Assembly (NCBI GenBank): GCA_964392465.1
Contig: CAYMPC010000032.1
Coordinates: 1-12,509, forward strand
Origin: JAAXVZ01 sp964392465
GTDB lineage: Archaea > Nanobdellota > Nanobdellia > Woesearchaeales > GW2011-AR15
Reading direction: 5' to 3'
DNA length: 12,509 nucleotides
Below the pieces are notes generated by a model, which saw only the letters and a program-made list of their open reading frames with translations, had not been told where the DNA came from and did not search any database. Below, piece by piece: positions 1 to 7,894 of the stretch (the first letter of the stretch is position 1; each line of letters opens with the position of its first letter). A program made the position numbers and the translations under genes.

Positions 1-1
1 G

Positions 2-1636
2 TCAGATGGGCTAATAATCGACCTCATTCCTCCTAATGTCATCTCACTATATGGATCGTTCTACAACATATCTAGCTCTGCTTATCTCGCTCTACCCTCT
101 AACGAAAACCTCTGGGTAAGAGCTACCATAACTAATTTCTCATGGCTCGGCTATGATGAATTGTCTTATGTCTCTGCTTATAGCTATCTCCTATCCAAAG
201 ATCCTTACTCTAATTTAGATAATGTCCCTGAAGGCTCCCCAAATAACCTACAAAATGAAATATCAAAAAGTTATAACAACCTGCCTTCTGGTAAATACTA
301 TCTCAAAATAAAAGCTAAAGACGCTGCTAATAACTGGGGTAATATATCTTCTTTTAACTTCTCTATTGACTCTACTCCTCCATCTAGACCGGTTATTACA
401 GAACAAAATAGCTCTGCCAACTCTACCACTTATTCTTGGTCAGATGCTGAAGACTTAGAATCAAATGTCAGCCAATATAGGCTTATTTTGTTTGATGTAA
501 TGGGAGAGATTTTCAAAGATATAAATCTCTCAACATTATATAATTCCTACACCTTTACAAATCTTAACACTGAAAATTATAATGCAACAATTGGAGCAAT
601 GAACTATGTTGGTATGTGGAGCTGGTCTGACAAAGAAAGCTATTTTGATTTTGATCCTCCTGTAATCCTAATGGCTACTCCTAATGTAACAACTATAACT
701 ACCTCTCCCATACTAAGAATCTGGACTGATGAACAGGCTGTATGTTATTACAACAATACTCAATTCTCTTTCACAAATACTACCTATCATGAATCTAAAG
801 TTAGAAACTTAATTGACAGTCAACCTTATAATTATATAATCTCCTGTGTTGATATGAGCAATAATGAAATAACTGATGAACTGTCTTTTGAGATTGATAC
901 AACTAAATTTCCTGATACTACAAACGATTTAATATCTATTGACGGTTATGAAAATATTCTTTCTGTATTTTCAATAGATTTGAATGAAACAAGCACAAGA
1001 TTAGCTGGCCTTGCTGCTTCAAAAATAAAAGTATTAAGCAATAATGAAAACATGAAACTATCTGTTCTAGATATAGGAGATGGAACCTATAACATTTCTT
1101 TTATCTCACCTAATTCTGTAGATAACTACATTCTTAAATTATATGTAGATTCGAACAATATAGATAACATTACTTTAACTGTAAAAAACCTGTTCTTGTT
1201 GGGTGAATATCAAGAAGAAGGTCTTCAGCCAAAAAACACGCAACATATAACTTATAATGTATATAATGAAAAAAGAAGCGGCTTGGCTTCAGACACAGAT
1301 AAAAGAGATATTAATATTAGCTCTTCTGAAAGTAACTTAAGCATTTCTGGGATTAAACTTGATGACAATCTCTTTTTGATAAACACAAAATCAGATGCCT
1401 TACTAGCAAGCAAGGAAAATTTTTTAGAAGACAAAAGACTTTTAATCCTTAATACTCCCTCTTTTGGATATAAAAGCAATGACAAGGTATTAATCAGTTT
1501 CATCTTATCTTCACCAGAATTTTACATACTTTCAGATAATGAACAAAAATTAATGCAAGGAAAATATAATTATCTTATAAGCAAATCAATCTCGAGCGCT
1601 GGCTATAATAGAGTAATATTCAGAAAAGGAGAATAA
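2..1636 (+). CDS. Large surface protein with tandem Ig/FN3-like domains, 5'-truncated by the window edge
   Basis: The reading frame is open from base 2, so the window holds the last 544 residues of a longer protein. A recurring strand-plus-linker motif (hydrophobic-x-hydrophobic-Asp, usually followed by Pro-Pro) lies near residues 7 (IIDLIPP), 123 (FSIDSTPP), 218 (FDFDPP) and 299 (FEIDTTKFP). It marks β-sandwich repeats of about 80-116 residues, as in Ig-like or FN3-like extracellular modules. There are more than 15 N-x-S/T sequons and few Cys. No C-terminal membrane helix is visible, so any anchor or signal must be N-terminal and outside the window. It precedes five pilin-like genes by 12 nt. 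I infer a cell-surface adhesin or pilus-tip/stalk subunit, possibly with its own prepilin signal. The first 400 bases use CTC/CTA for Leu and are richer in G+C than the rest. The domain type is fairly secure; the function is not. Confidence 0.8.
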   Translation, partial: SDGLIIDLIPPNVISLYGSFYNISSSAYLALPSNENLWVRATITNFSWLGYDELSYVSAYSYLLSKDPYSNLDNVPEGSPNNLQNEISKSYNNLPSGKYYLKIKAKDAANNWGNISSFNFSIDSTPPSRPVITEQNSSANSTTYSWSDAEDLESNVSQYRLILFDVMGEIFKDINLSTLYNSYTFTNLNTENYNATIGAMNYVGMWSWSDKESYFDFDPPVILMATPNVTTITTSPILRIWTDEQAVCYYNNTQFSFTNTTYHESKVRNLIDSQPYNYIISCVDMSNNEITDELSFEIDTTKFPDTTNDLISIDGYENILSVFSIDLNETSTRLAGLAASKIKVLSNNENMKLSVLDIGDGTYNISFISPNSVDNYILKLYVDSNNIDNITLTVKNLFLLGEYQEEGLQPKNTQHITYNVYNEKRSGLASDTDKRDINISSSESNLSISGIKLDDNLFLINTKSDALLASKENFLEDKRLLILNTPSFGYKSNDKVLISFILSSPEFYILSDNEQKLMQGKYNYLISKSISSAGYNRVIFRKGE

Positions 1637-1648
1637 TAAAAAACTAAA

Positions 1649-2137
1649 ATGAAAAAAAGAATATTAAAGAGAAAGGCACAGTTCTATGCATTTGCAGGAA
1701 TAATTTTAATATTTTCTGTGTTTTTGATTGTCTCATCCAGGCCTTCTATTGTAATTACTGATTTTCAGGAATATCAATCTTATTTAGACAACTATCTTTA
1801 TGAAGGAAGAAATGTAATGAATAATGCAATCCTGAATAATTATAATATTACTACTGTACTTGTTAATTACACCAAATACTTTATTGAGTATACTAATAAA
1901 AAAGACTTAAGCATGAGTCTTGGAGCTTTTTACTCAAAAGATAATAAGATTTACATAGTTAATTATTTAAAGGACTCTTTATTAATAAATACTACAATAA
2001 TTACAGCTAATGGCACAGCTGAAATGCAATATACAGATACTTTGGAAGTGGATTATAGAAACCAAACATATTATTTTTATTTTAAAGAGCCATATGGCAC
2101 AGAACTAAAAGCCCTGCTTGTAAAGGATAATGAATAA
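1649..2137 (+). CDS. Prepilin-like protein with class III-type signal
   Basis: A 162-aa protein. A basic N-terminus (MKKRILKRKA) runs straight into a hydrophobic helix at about residues 11-30. KRKA/QF resembles an archaeal prepilin peptidase site, with cleavage after Ala10 and Gln at +1. The usual Glu at +5 is absent (Phe), which is common in minor pilins. The remaining ~130 residues look like an extracellular β-rich domain with several N-x-T sequons and no Cys. The gene lies 12 nt after the surface-protein gene and 2 nt before the next pilin gene. No good Shine-Dalgarno sits at normal spacing; GGAG at 1628-1631 is 17 nt away, so translation may be coupled to the upstream gene. It is likely a minor pilin or pseudopilin of the system encoded downstream. 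I do not recognise a named family for the C-terminal domain. Confidence 0.72.
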   Translation: MKKRILKRKAQFYAFAGIILIFSVFLIVSSRPSIVITDFQEYQSYLDNYLYEGRNVMNNAILNNYNITTVLVNYTKYFIEYTNKKDLSMSLGAFYSKDNKIYIVNYLKDSLLINTTIITANGTAEMQYTDTLEVDYRNQTYYFYFKEPYGTELKALLVKDNE

Positions 2138-2139
2138 AA

Positions 2140-2610
2140 ATGAAACAAAAAAAAGGTGAATCTCAATACTTAAGTTGGATACTTATTTTTGGTATGATAG
2201 TTGCCATCAGTTATTTATTATATAATTGGTCAATAGATCAAGCCAGAAAAACAACAGAGCAGCTGGAAAAGAGCACAGATCCCTTAGTTTGTTCAGAAAT
2301 AAGCATTTCTGTTGAAGGTATTTGTCAGACATCTAATACTTTGGAAATAAACTTAACTAACATAAATATTATGGAGATAGAAGGTTTAGTTATAAAAACA
2401 GTCGGTCTTTATCCTGAGGATGAAGATTATTTAGATACTATTACTGTTGCAAATAAGTTATCTCCTGGAGAATCTGAAGAAATAAGTGTATTAAAACAAG
2501 GAACTTTAAGCAATGTTGAACTAACTCCTTATGTAAAAAAAGGCAATAAGAATGTATATTGTGAAGACAAATCAGTTAAAAAAGAAAAAAACGAACTGAA
2601 ACAATGTTAA
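2140..2610 (+). CDS. Pilin-like protein, four-cysteine type
   Basis: A 156-aa protein with a short basic leader ending KKG, followed by ESQYLSWILIFGMIVAISYLL. This is a classic class III layout, with predicted cleavage after Gly6 and an N-terminal helix at about 7-28. The extracellular part is β-rich. Cys51 and Cys62 lie at its start, Cys141 and Cys156 near the end, and the tail is Lys-rich (about residues 146-154). The next gene product has the same Cys spacing pattern (59/75/163/176), which suggests a shared disulfide-bonded fold. The gene starts 2 nt after the preceding stop, so translational coupling is likely. By context it is a minor or major pilin of the adjacent assembly system. The signal-peptide reading is firm; the role among the several pilins is not resolved. 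Confidence 0.78.
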   Translation: MKQKKGESQYLSWILIFGMIVAISYLLYNWSIDQARKTTEQLEKSTDPLVCSEISISVEGICQTSNTLEINLTNINIMEIEGLVIKTVGLYPEDEDYLDTITVANKLSPGESEEISVLKQGTLSNVELTPYVKKGNKNVYCEDKSVKKEKNELKQC

Positions 2611-2629
2611 AAAAGTAAGCGGATATAAA

Positions 2630-3163
2630 ATGAAAAATAAAAGAGGGATTTCAAAGTATTCAAAAGGTGTTTCTCCTTTGATAGCTACTGTTCTATTAGT
2701 TGCTTTTTCAGTTGCTCTTGGTGCAATTGTAATGAATTTTACTCAAACCTCAACTTATGAAATGACAGAGCAAGCAGACAGAACTATAGATAATAATGTC
2801 AAATGCTCTTTAGGTGTGTTAGTTAAATTAATTGATATAGATAATAATCCTTGTTACAACAGGTCTTCTTCAAGAAACTTTGAAGCTGTTGTTGAAAACC
2901 AAGGAGACACAAATCTAGAAGGTGTTGTCATTTCTTTTATAGATTCAGATAATAATATCTACACAAAAAGAGATTTCACTCCTTTGGGAGCTCATAACAG
3001 AACAAAATATAATGTTTCTCTCAAACAAACCGATGTGGATTTTGAATTTTCATTCCCTCCAATAAAAATAACAATTTCCCCCATCTTATCCCGTTCAGGA
3101 TCAGAAATTAATGTTTGTACAGATAACAGGATAGATGTTGAAGAAATAGAAATATGTGAATAA
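2630..3163 (+). CDS. Archaeal type IV pilin (Pilin_N type)
   Basis: A 177-aa protein and the clearest pilin in the window. Residues 12-26 (KGVSPLIATVLLVAF) match the typical archaeal pilin N-terminus of the Pilin_N/DUF1628 kind. Cleavage is predicted between Gly13 and Val14, and the hydrophobic assembly helix continues to about residue 37. The extracellular domain begins at Cys59 and has Cys75, Cys163 and Cys176, probably two disulfides in a β-sandwich (pairing inferred). N-x-S/T sequons occur near residues 77, 123 and 128. Of the five small helix-anchored proteins it is the best candidate for the main structural subunit, although pilin number and order alone cannot prove that. It is separated by 19 nt from the preceding gene. 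Confidence 0.88.
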   Translation: MKNKRGISKYSKGVSPLIATVLLVAFSVALGAIVMNFTQTSTYEMTEQADRTIDNNVKCSLGVLVKLIDIDNNPCYNRSSSRNFEAVVENQGDTNLEGVVISFIDSDNNIYTKRDFTPLGAHNRTKYNVSLKQTDVDFEFSFPPIKITISPILSRSGSEINVCTDNRIDVEEIEICE

Positions 3164-3192
3164 GTGTAAGTAAATATATTTAAAGGTAAAAA

Positions 3193-3606
3193 ATGGGCGA
3201 AGAAAAAAAATATACCAAAACAAAAATTTTCCTTTTTTTAATATTTGCAGTTTTTTTAATCATATTTTTTAGTTCAACTGTATCTCTCATGCAAAAAATG
3301 TTTAGGAACATAAGTGAGAAAAATTCTGAGTTAAAATGTAATGATTTTATTTATTCCATTAAAGGAGAAAATTTAAATGGAAAACTCTTTTTAACCCTAA
3401 CAAATAATGATTATGACACAAATATAACAAAAATAACTTTAATCTCTGATAACTCCGAAGAAGAGCATATAGAAGAGATAACTCCAAACCTTGAAAGCGC
3501 TGAACAAAAATCTATAATTATTAATGATTTTATGTTTGATAAAGGAGTTTATATATATGCAAATGATTGTATAAATAAGAAGGAATATATTATGTTAAGA
3601 GAATAA
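3193..3606 (+). CDS. Small single-helix membrane protein with pilin-like outer domain
   Basis: A 137-aa protein with a charged N-terminus (residues 1-11), one strongly hydrophobic helix at about 12-32, and an extracellular domain framed by Cys49 and Cys126. The Gly/Ala-plus-Gln/Glu prepilin cleavage signature is not evident, so this may be a membrane-anchored accessory subunit and not a processed pilin. The outer domain (for example KLFLTLTNNDYDTNITKI) has the β-strand rhythm of its neighbours, and its two Cys occupy the positions of the first and third Cys in the two upstream pilins. AAAGGT at 3180-3185 gives a Shine-Dalgarno about 7 nt before the ATG. It ends 1 nt before the next gene. Function is inferred from position only. 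Confidence 0.72.
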   Translation: MGEEKKYTKTKIFLFLIFAVFLIIFFSSTVSLMQKMFRNISEKNSELKCNDFIYSIKGENLNGKLFLTLTNNDYDTNITKITLISDNSEEEHIEEITPNLESAEQKSIIINDFMFDKGVYIYANDCINKKEYIMLRE

Positions 3607-3607
3607 A

Positions 3608-4339
3608 ATGAAAAAAACAAAAAAATCTCAAATCTGGATTTCTGTCATAATTTACACAATGGTAGCTTTACTCGCTTTAGTTTTAATATTAAATACAGGA
3701 CTTCCAATATTAACAGAAATGAAAGAAAGATCTTTATTTAATAAAATAAAAGATGCTATGCTAGATCTTGATAGACACATAACAGATATAGCAAAACAAG
3801 GAGAAGGATCGCAAGCAGCTGTGTCTTTTGAAATAAAAGAAGGTGAGATGAAATTTCTTGACAATCAGCTAATCTGGGAAATTGAAACTAGCAGCAAGCT
3901 AATAAGCCCCAGAACAAGCACAAAAATAGGAAATCTAATTATCTCAAGTAATTCTAATATAAGATCCTTTGAACTAGAGGATTATTATATAATGGAGACT
4001 TTCATAAAAGAGGATAATTTTTCTGTAAGAATAAATAAGTTCAATTCAAAAGAGGCTCCTGGAGATATTAATACCTCTAGGCTAATTGAATATATTAGTT
4101 TCAACGGAGAAAAGATGGATGGAAATTTCAATTTTTATATAAATAATAATGAAACCTCTTCATTAGGAACAGGATACACAGAGATTATTCCGGCAGGTAA
4201 TAATACAAATGTCGGAAGTGCTAAGGTTGTTGCACATGTTGATTCTGATTTTGGAAAATATAAACTTGAATTTACTTTGGAAAGTTATGCTGATTTTTTA
4301 ATAGTAAGGGTTAAAAATTTCAAACCAAAACAAACATAA
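3608..4339 (+). CDS. Prepilin-like protein of the QxW..VIYT type
   Basis: A 243-aa protein. The basic leader MKKTKKS is followed by QIWISVIIYTMVALLALVLI. This resembles the K-G-Q-x-W...VIYT N-termini seen in minor pilin-like proteins of uncultivated archaea, but with Ser at the -1 position. The helix spans about residues 8-35. It is followed by a mostly helical basic/acidic segment (about 38-65) and a long β-rich domain (about 70-240) with no Cys. It is the largest pilin-like product here and lies directly before the motor ATPase gene, a usual place for a minor pilin that primes assembly (inference). It starts 1 nt after the previous stop codon, so translational coupling is likely. Confidence 0.75.
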   Translation: MKKTKKSQIWISVIIYTMVALLALVLILNTGLPILTEMKERSLFNKIKDAMLDLDRHITDIAKQGEGSQAAVSFEIKEGEMKFLDNQLIWEIETSSKLISPRTSTKIGNLIISSNSNIRSFELEDYYIMETFIKEDNFSVRINKFNSKEAPGDINTSRLIEYISFNGEKMDGNFNFYINNNETSSLGTGYTEIIPAGNNTNVGSAKVVAHVDSDFGKYKLEFTLESYADFLIVRVKNFKPKQT

Positions 4340-4363
4340 TTAAAAAAAGGGGAAAATGAAACA

Positions 4364-5920
4364 ATGGAAGATACAGAAACAATATTCAAAGTAGAGCAAA
4401 ATCTAACGATAGTTGATCTTCCGGATATTAAAGATAGAACAAAAATAGATGTAAGATATCCTCTTATTGCTCCTTATGCATATGCCCATATTGTCTGGAG
4501 CAAAGAAGAACAAGAATTGTTATACAAGGTTGAAGAACCCACTCTTAATGATTCTGAAAAAGAAATTCTTAGATTAATTATGCTTGCCTTAGAGGAAATG
4601 ATCAATATCAGCTTTGCCAAAATTGATAAAGTTAGCCAGATTATAAAATATCTCGAAAAAAATGTACAGTCCATTCTTGTTGAATTGGGAACAAAAGTAT
4701 CTAAGGAGACCTATCTAAAGCTTATGTACTATATTTTTAGGAACTCTGTAGGATTAAATCTAATAGAACCTTTGCTTAATGATTATTATATAGAAGATAT
4801 TGAATGCAATGGGCTAAAATTCCCGATGTATATTGTTCATAGAAAGTATGAGAATATGAGAACAAATGTCGCCTTTACTGAAATGCAGGATTTAACAGAT
4901 TTTGTTGAAAAATTAGCACAAAAATGCGGACGTTATGTCAGTTATGCAAAACCCTTGCTTGACGGCACTCTTCCCGATGGATCAAGAGTCAATGCCACTT
5001 ATTCTGAAGATGTAACTACAAGAGGACCAACTTTCACAATAAGAAAATTCACAAAAGATCCTTGGACTCCTATTCATATGATAAATTTTGAAACTGCAAG
5101 TGCAAAAGTTTTTGCATATCTTTGGTTATTGATTGAGCATAAATTTAATATAATGGTTATTGGGGAAACAGCATCTGGAAAAACTACTTTTCTAAATGGA
5201 ATTTTAAGTTTTATTCCTCCTGATTCAAGAGTAGTTTCTATTGAAGACACAAGAGAATTGAATCTCGCACATGATAATTGGATGCCAACTGTGACAAGAT
5301 CAGGATTTGGCATACCAAATCTTGCCGGAAAAGAATATGGAGAAATTACTCTGTTTGATTTATTAAGAGAAAGTTTCAGACAAGCACCTGACTATGTCAT
5401 TGTAGGAGAAATTAGGGGACAGGAAGCATTTGTATTATTTCAGGGAATGGCATCTGGGCATTCTTCTTTTGGAACTTTTCACGCAGGAAGCGTTGAAACC
5501 TTAATAAGGAGATTAGAAACACCTCCTATTAGTCTTTCTCCCTCACTTATAGAATCCTTGGATACTGTTTGTGTCATGACACACGTAAAAGAGATTGACA
5601 AAAATTTAAGAAGGTTAAAAGAGCTTGTAGAAATAAAAAGCATGTCAAATGACATAGGAAAACTAGATAAAAATACTCCTTTTGAATGGGATCCTGTATC
5701 TGATAAGGTAACTCAAAAATCAGGTTTCTACCTTTTTGAAAAAGTAAGCAAAAGAACAGGTATTACAATACAAGAGTTAAACAGAGAACTAGAACTGAGG
5801 ACAATGCTACTACAAACAATGGCAAATAGAAAAATACAGGATTTTGAACAGGTAAATGATGTAATTAAAAGATATTATCTAGATAAAAATATAGTATTAA
5901 AAGATTTTAGGATAATCTGA
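4364..5920 (+). CDS. Type II/IV secretion-system (pilus) assembly ATPase, GspE/TadA/ArlI family
   Basis: A 518-aa cytoplasmic motor ATPase that powers pilin polymerisation or secretion by pushing on the membrane platform. An N-terminal domain (about 1-230) has the archaeal-type YPLIAPYAYAHIVW segment near residues 32-45. The RecA-like core follows: Walker A GETASGKTT at 267-275 (Lys273), Asp box SIEDTREL at 292-299 (Glu294, Asp295), Walker B-like VIVGEIRG at 345-352 (Glu349), and His box GHSSFGTFHA at 365-374 (His366, His373). All key residues are intact, so the enzyme should be active. Length fits the archaeal family. The start is the ATG at 4364, with a GGGG Shine-Dalgarno-like tract 11 nt upstream; an out-of-frame ATG at 4356 lies nearer to it. 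Family membership is secure. Whether the system is a pilus, a Tad-like or another secretion machine is inferred from the pilins around it. Confidence 0.96.
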   Translation: MEDTETIFKVEQNLTIVDLPDIKDRTKIDVRYPLIAPYAYAHIVWSKEEQELLYKVEEPTLNDSEKEILRLIMLALEEMINISFAKIDKVSQIIKYLEKNVQSILVELGTKVSKETYLKLMYYIFRNSVGLNLIEPLLNDYYIEDIECNGLKFPMYIVHRKYENMRTNVAFTEMQDLTDFVEKLAQKCGRYVSYAKPLLDGTLPDGSRVNATYSEDVTTRGPTFTIRKFTKDPWTPIHMINFETASAKVFAYLWLLIEHKFNIMVIGETASGKTTFLNGILSFIPPDSRVVSIEDTRELNLAHDNWMPTVTRSGFGIPNLAGKEYGEITLFDLLRESFRQAPDYVIVGEIRGQEAFVLFQGMASGHSSFGTFHAGSVETLIRRLETPPISLSPSLIESLDTVCVMTHVKEIDKNLRRLKELVEIKSMSNDIGKLDKNTPFEWDPVSDKVTQKSGFYLFEKVSKRTGITIQELNRELELRTMLLQTMANRKIQDFEQVNDVIKRYYLDKNIVLKDFRII

Positions 5921-5921
5921 A

Positions 5922-6146
5922 ATGAAAAAAAATGAAATCACGTTTGATAAAGAACTGTCTGAAATTAAGACCCAGATAGAGAAATTAGAAGTTCTTAGTG
6001 ATATTTATTATGACCTTTCTAAAAAAAGATATCCAAATAAAGAGCAAAGAGATATTGCTAAATTAAAAATGGAGCTAACAAAAAAAGAGATGCTCCTTCT
6101 GAACTATCTGATAAATAAAAAGATTGACACAGTTGTTTCATTATAA
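5922..6146 (+). CDS. Small helical protein between ATPase and platform genes
   Basis: A 74-aa protein with no signal peptide or membrane segment. It is rich in Lys, Glu and Leu with heptad-like spacing, consistent with two antiparallel helices or a short coiled coil split near residues 36-42 (KRYPNKE). Its ATG follows the ATPase stop by 1 nt and its own stop is 2 nt before the next start, so it is almost certainly co-translated with the motor and platform proteins. I do not recognise a family. The location suggests a cytoplasmic adaptor between ATPase and platform, but this is inference only. Confidence 0.7.
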   Translation: MKKNEITFDKELSEIKTQIEKLEVLSDIYYDLSKKRYPNKEQRDIAKLKMELTKKEMLLLNYLINKKIDTVVSL

Positions 6147-6148
6147 AA

Positions 6149-7885
6149 ATGATAAAAATAAAGCATCATCTTAAAGAGATGAATACTATATTAGAAGAGA
6201 TTAATATAGCAAAAGACAACTTCAATAAAGTTATCAGCGAGCTAAGTTCTATAGATACAAGATATCAAAAAAAAGAATTTGATTATAGATTATATACCCA
6301 GTTAAAAAAAAGACTTTTACTAAATAAATCTCCTAACCACATAATAAATTCTTATAATATTTACATGTCTTCTCTAAAAGAAAAATTAGTGCAGCTTAAT
6401 TCAAAAATATTTGACATAATTTACAATGAAGAAAGCTATAATTCCCTTGTGATTGGAAGGGAAACAAAAAAAGAAAAACCAGAAAAATCACTTCCTTCTT
6501 TGGACGCTCTTGAAATAGGAGAGGCAGAAATGCCTATAGAAAACATAGAAGTAAGCAAAGTAGAAAAGCAAATAAAAGAAAAAGAGGCAGAAGAAGAAAA
6601 AAAAGAAACCCCTGAGATTGAATTACTAGTTCCAAAACCTGAAGCATTAGATACTTTTAAAGCGCCTCCTCCTGTGAAGATGGGTTTCTTAAAAAGGCTT
6701 ATCTATGCTTTCCAAGCAAAAGAAAAGCCATGGCTAGAAGCACATGAAAACGACAAAGTTGCATTTGGAGGAATTTTTTCAATGGCTTTCTTAAGATATT
6801 TATTAGAAGGAAAAGAAAAAAGAAGAAATTTATTTGGAGAAACTCAAATACTCCCTTCTATTTTATCTTATGAAGATCAAGACAAGATAGATAAAGAGTT
6901 AGGCATAAACAAAAAAGATATACTTGATCCTTACCTCTTAGAAAGACAGATTAAAGAACTGAAAAGTCTTATTTCTAGAAAAAAACCAGAAGTATATAAG
7001 GCAAGCACGTTAGGATATTTAGCAAATATAAGTGTAAGAAAAGTTAGTATTTTTTTTATTGAAAAATTTCCTGATTTTTTCAAAAAGCTTTATCAGGCCA
7101 TAAGATATGCTAATTTAAAGATATTAGCTAATACTTACATCAATATTGTGTTTTTTTTGACTATCTTTTCAGGCCTTATTTCCATACCCTTATTAACTGT
7201 AATTTTTGCGCTGCAGGGAGATCCCTCTTTGTTAGTTATTGTAAAAACTATAGGTTCCTCCTTATTAATTTCAAACATTGTATTTTGGCTTGCATATTAT
7301 TATCCTTTTATGAAGGCAAAAACAAGGAAACAATCTATAAACACAAATCTGCCTTTTGCAATCGACCATATGTCCTCTGTAATTTCCTCAGGTGTAAGCC
7401 CCGCGACTATGTTCAAGTTACTCTCCAGTTCAAGTGAATATGGAGATATTTCAATTGAGCTTGAAAAAGTTACCAATTATGTTGACTTTTTTGGCTATGA
7501 TATTTTAACAGCATTAAAAGCTGTTGCAATCTCAACGCCTTCAGAAGATTTTAAAGAATTTTTAGATGGATTTGTCTCAACAATCGAAACAGGAGGAGAT
7601 CTGAAAGATTATCTTTCCCAAAAATCAAGCGAGGCTCTTCTAAATTATAGATTAGAAAGACAAAAATATGTTGAATCTTTATCTACTTACTCTGATATTT
7701 ATACTGGCGTTCTGATTGCCGCCCCTTTATTTTTTGTCACTTCCTTGTCTTTAATATCTGTTCTAGGTGGAACAATTGGAGGCCTTAGTGTTGATACTAT
7801 CATCTCTCTTGGAACATATGCTGTCATCCCTATATTAAATATATTATTTATTATATTTTTAGAGGTTAATCAACCCGAAATTTAA
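6149..7885 (+). CDS. T2SF-family platform membrane protein with long cytoplasmic N-terminal extension
   Basis: A 578-aa inner-core (platform) protein of the GspF/TadC/ArlJ type. Residues 1-100 are charged and helical, probably a coiled coil. Residues 105-165 are a Lys/Glu/Pro-rich, probably disordered linker. Residues 170-325 look cytoplasmic and helical. Membrane helices follow at about 331-355 and 360-388, then the T2SF cytoplasmic helical bundle at about 400-510 (contains LPFAIDHMSSVISSGVSP and the IETGGDLKDYL signature), then helices at about 518-540 and 553-572. The family core is nearer 300 residues, so about 300 extra residues sit at the N-terminus. The protein should sit above the ATPase and transmit its motion to pilin assembly. 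It is paired with a second T2SF gene 9 nt downstream. Confidence 0.9.
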   Translation: MIKIKHHLKEMNTILEEINIAKDNFNKVISELSSIDTRYQKKEFDYRLYTQLKKRLLLNKSPNHIINSYNIYMSSLKEKLVQLNSKIFDIIYNEESYNSLVIGRETKKEKPEKSLPSLDALEIGEAEMPIENIEVSKVEKQIKEKEAEEEKKETPEIELLVPKPEALDTFKAPPPVKMGFLKRLIYAFQAKEKPWLEAHENDKVAFGGIFSMAFLRYLLEGKEKRRNLFGETQILPSILSYEDQDKIDKELGINKKDILDPYLLERQIKELKSLISRKKPEVYKASTLGYLANISVRKVSIFFIEKFPDFFKKLYQAIRYANLKILANTYINIVFFLTIFSGLISIPLLTVIFALQGDPSLLVIVKTIGSSLLISNIVFWLAYYYPFMKAKTRKQSINTNLPFAIDHMSSVISSGVSPATMFKLLSSSSEYGDISIELEKVTNYVDFFGYDILTALKAVAISTPSEDFKEFLDGFVSTIETGGDLKDYLSQKSSEALLNYRLERQKYVESLSTYSDIYTGVLIAAPLFFVTSLSLISVLGGTIGGLSVDTIISLGTYAVIPILNILFIIFLEVNQPEI

Positions 7886-7894
7886 AGGAAAAAA

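Noticed and set aside
161..163. TTG as the start of the surface-protein gene
   Set aside because: The frame is open to base 2 and the extra 53 residues continue the Ig-like pattern (IDLIPP linker), so the gene begins outside the window.
3164..3192. Internal promoter from the AAATATATTTAAA stretch before the gene at 3193
   Set aside because: The TATA-like centre is only about 16 nt from the ATG, too near for a normal archaeal start, and in this AT-rich DNA such strings are common.
5074..5313. 79-codon - strand open frame
   Set aside because: Antisense to the conserved Walker A and Asp-box part of the ATPase gene.
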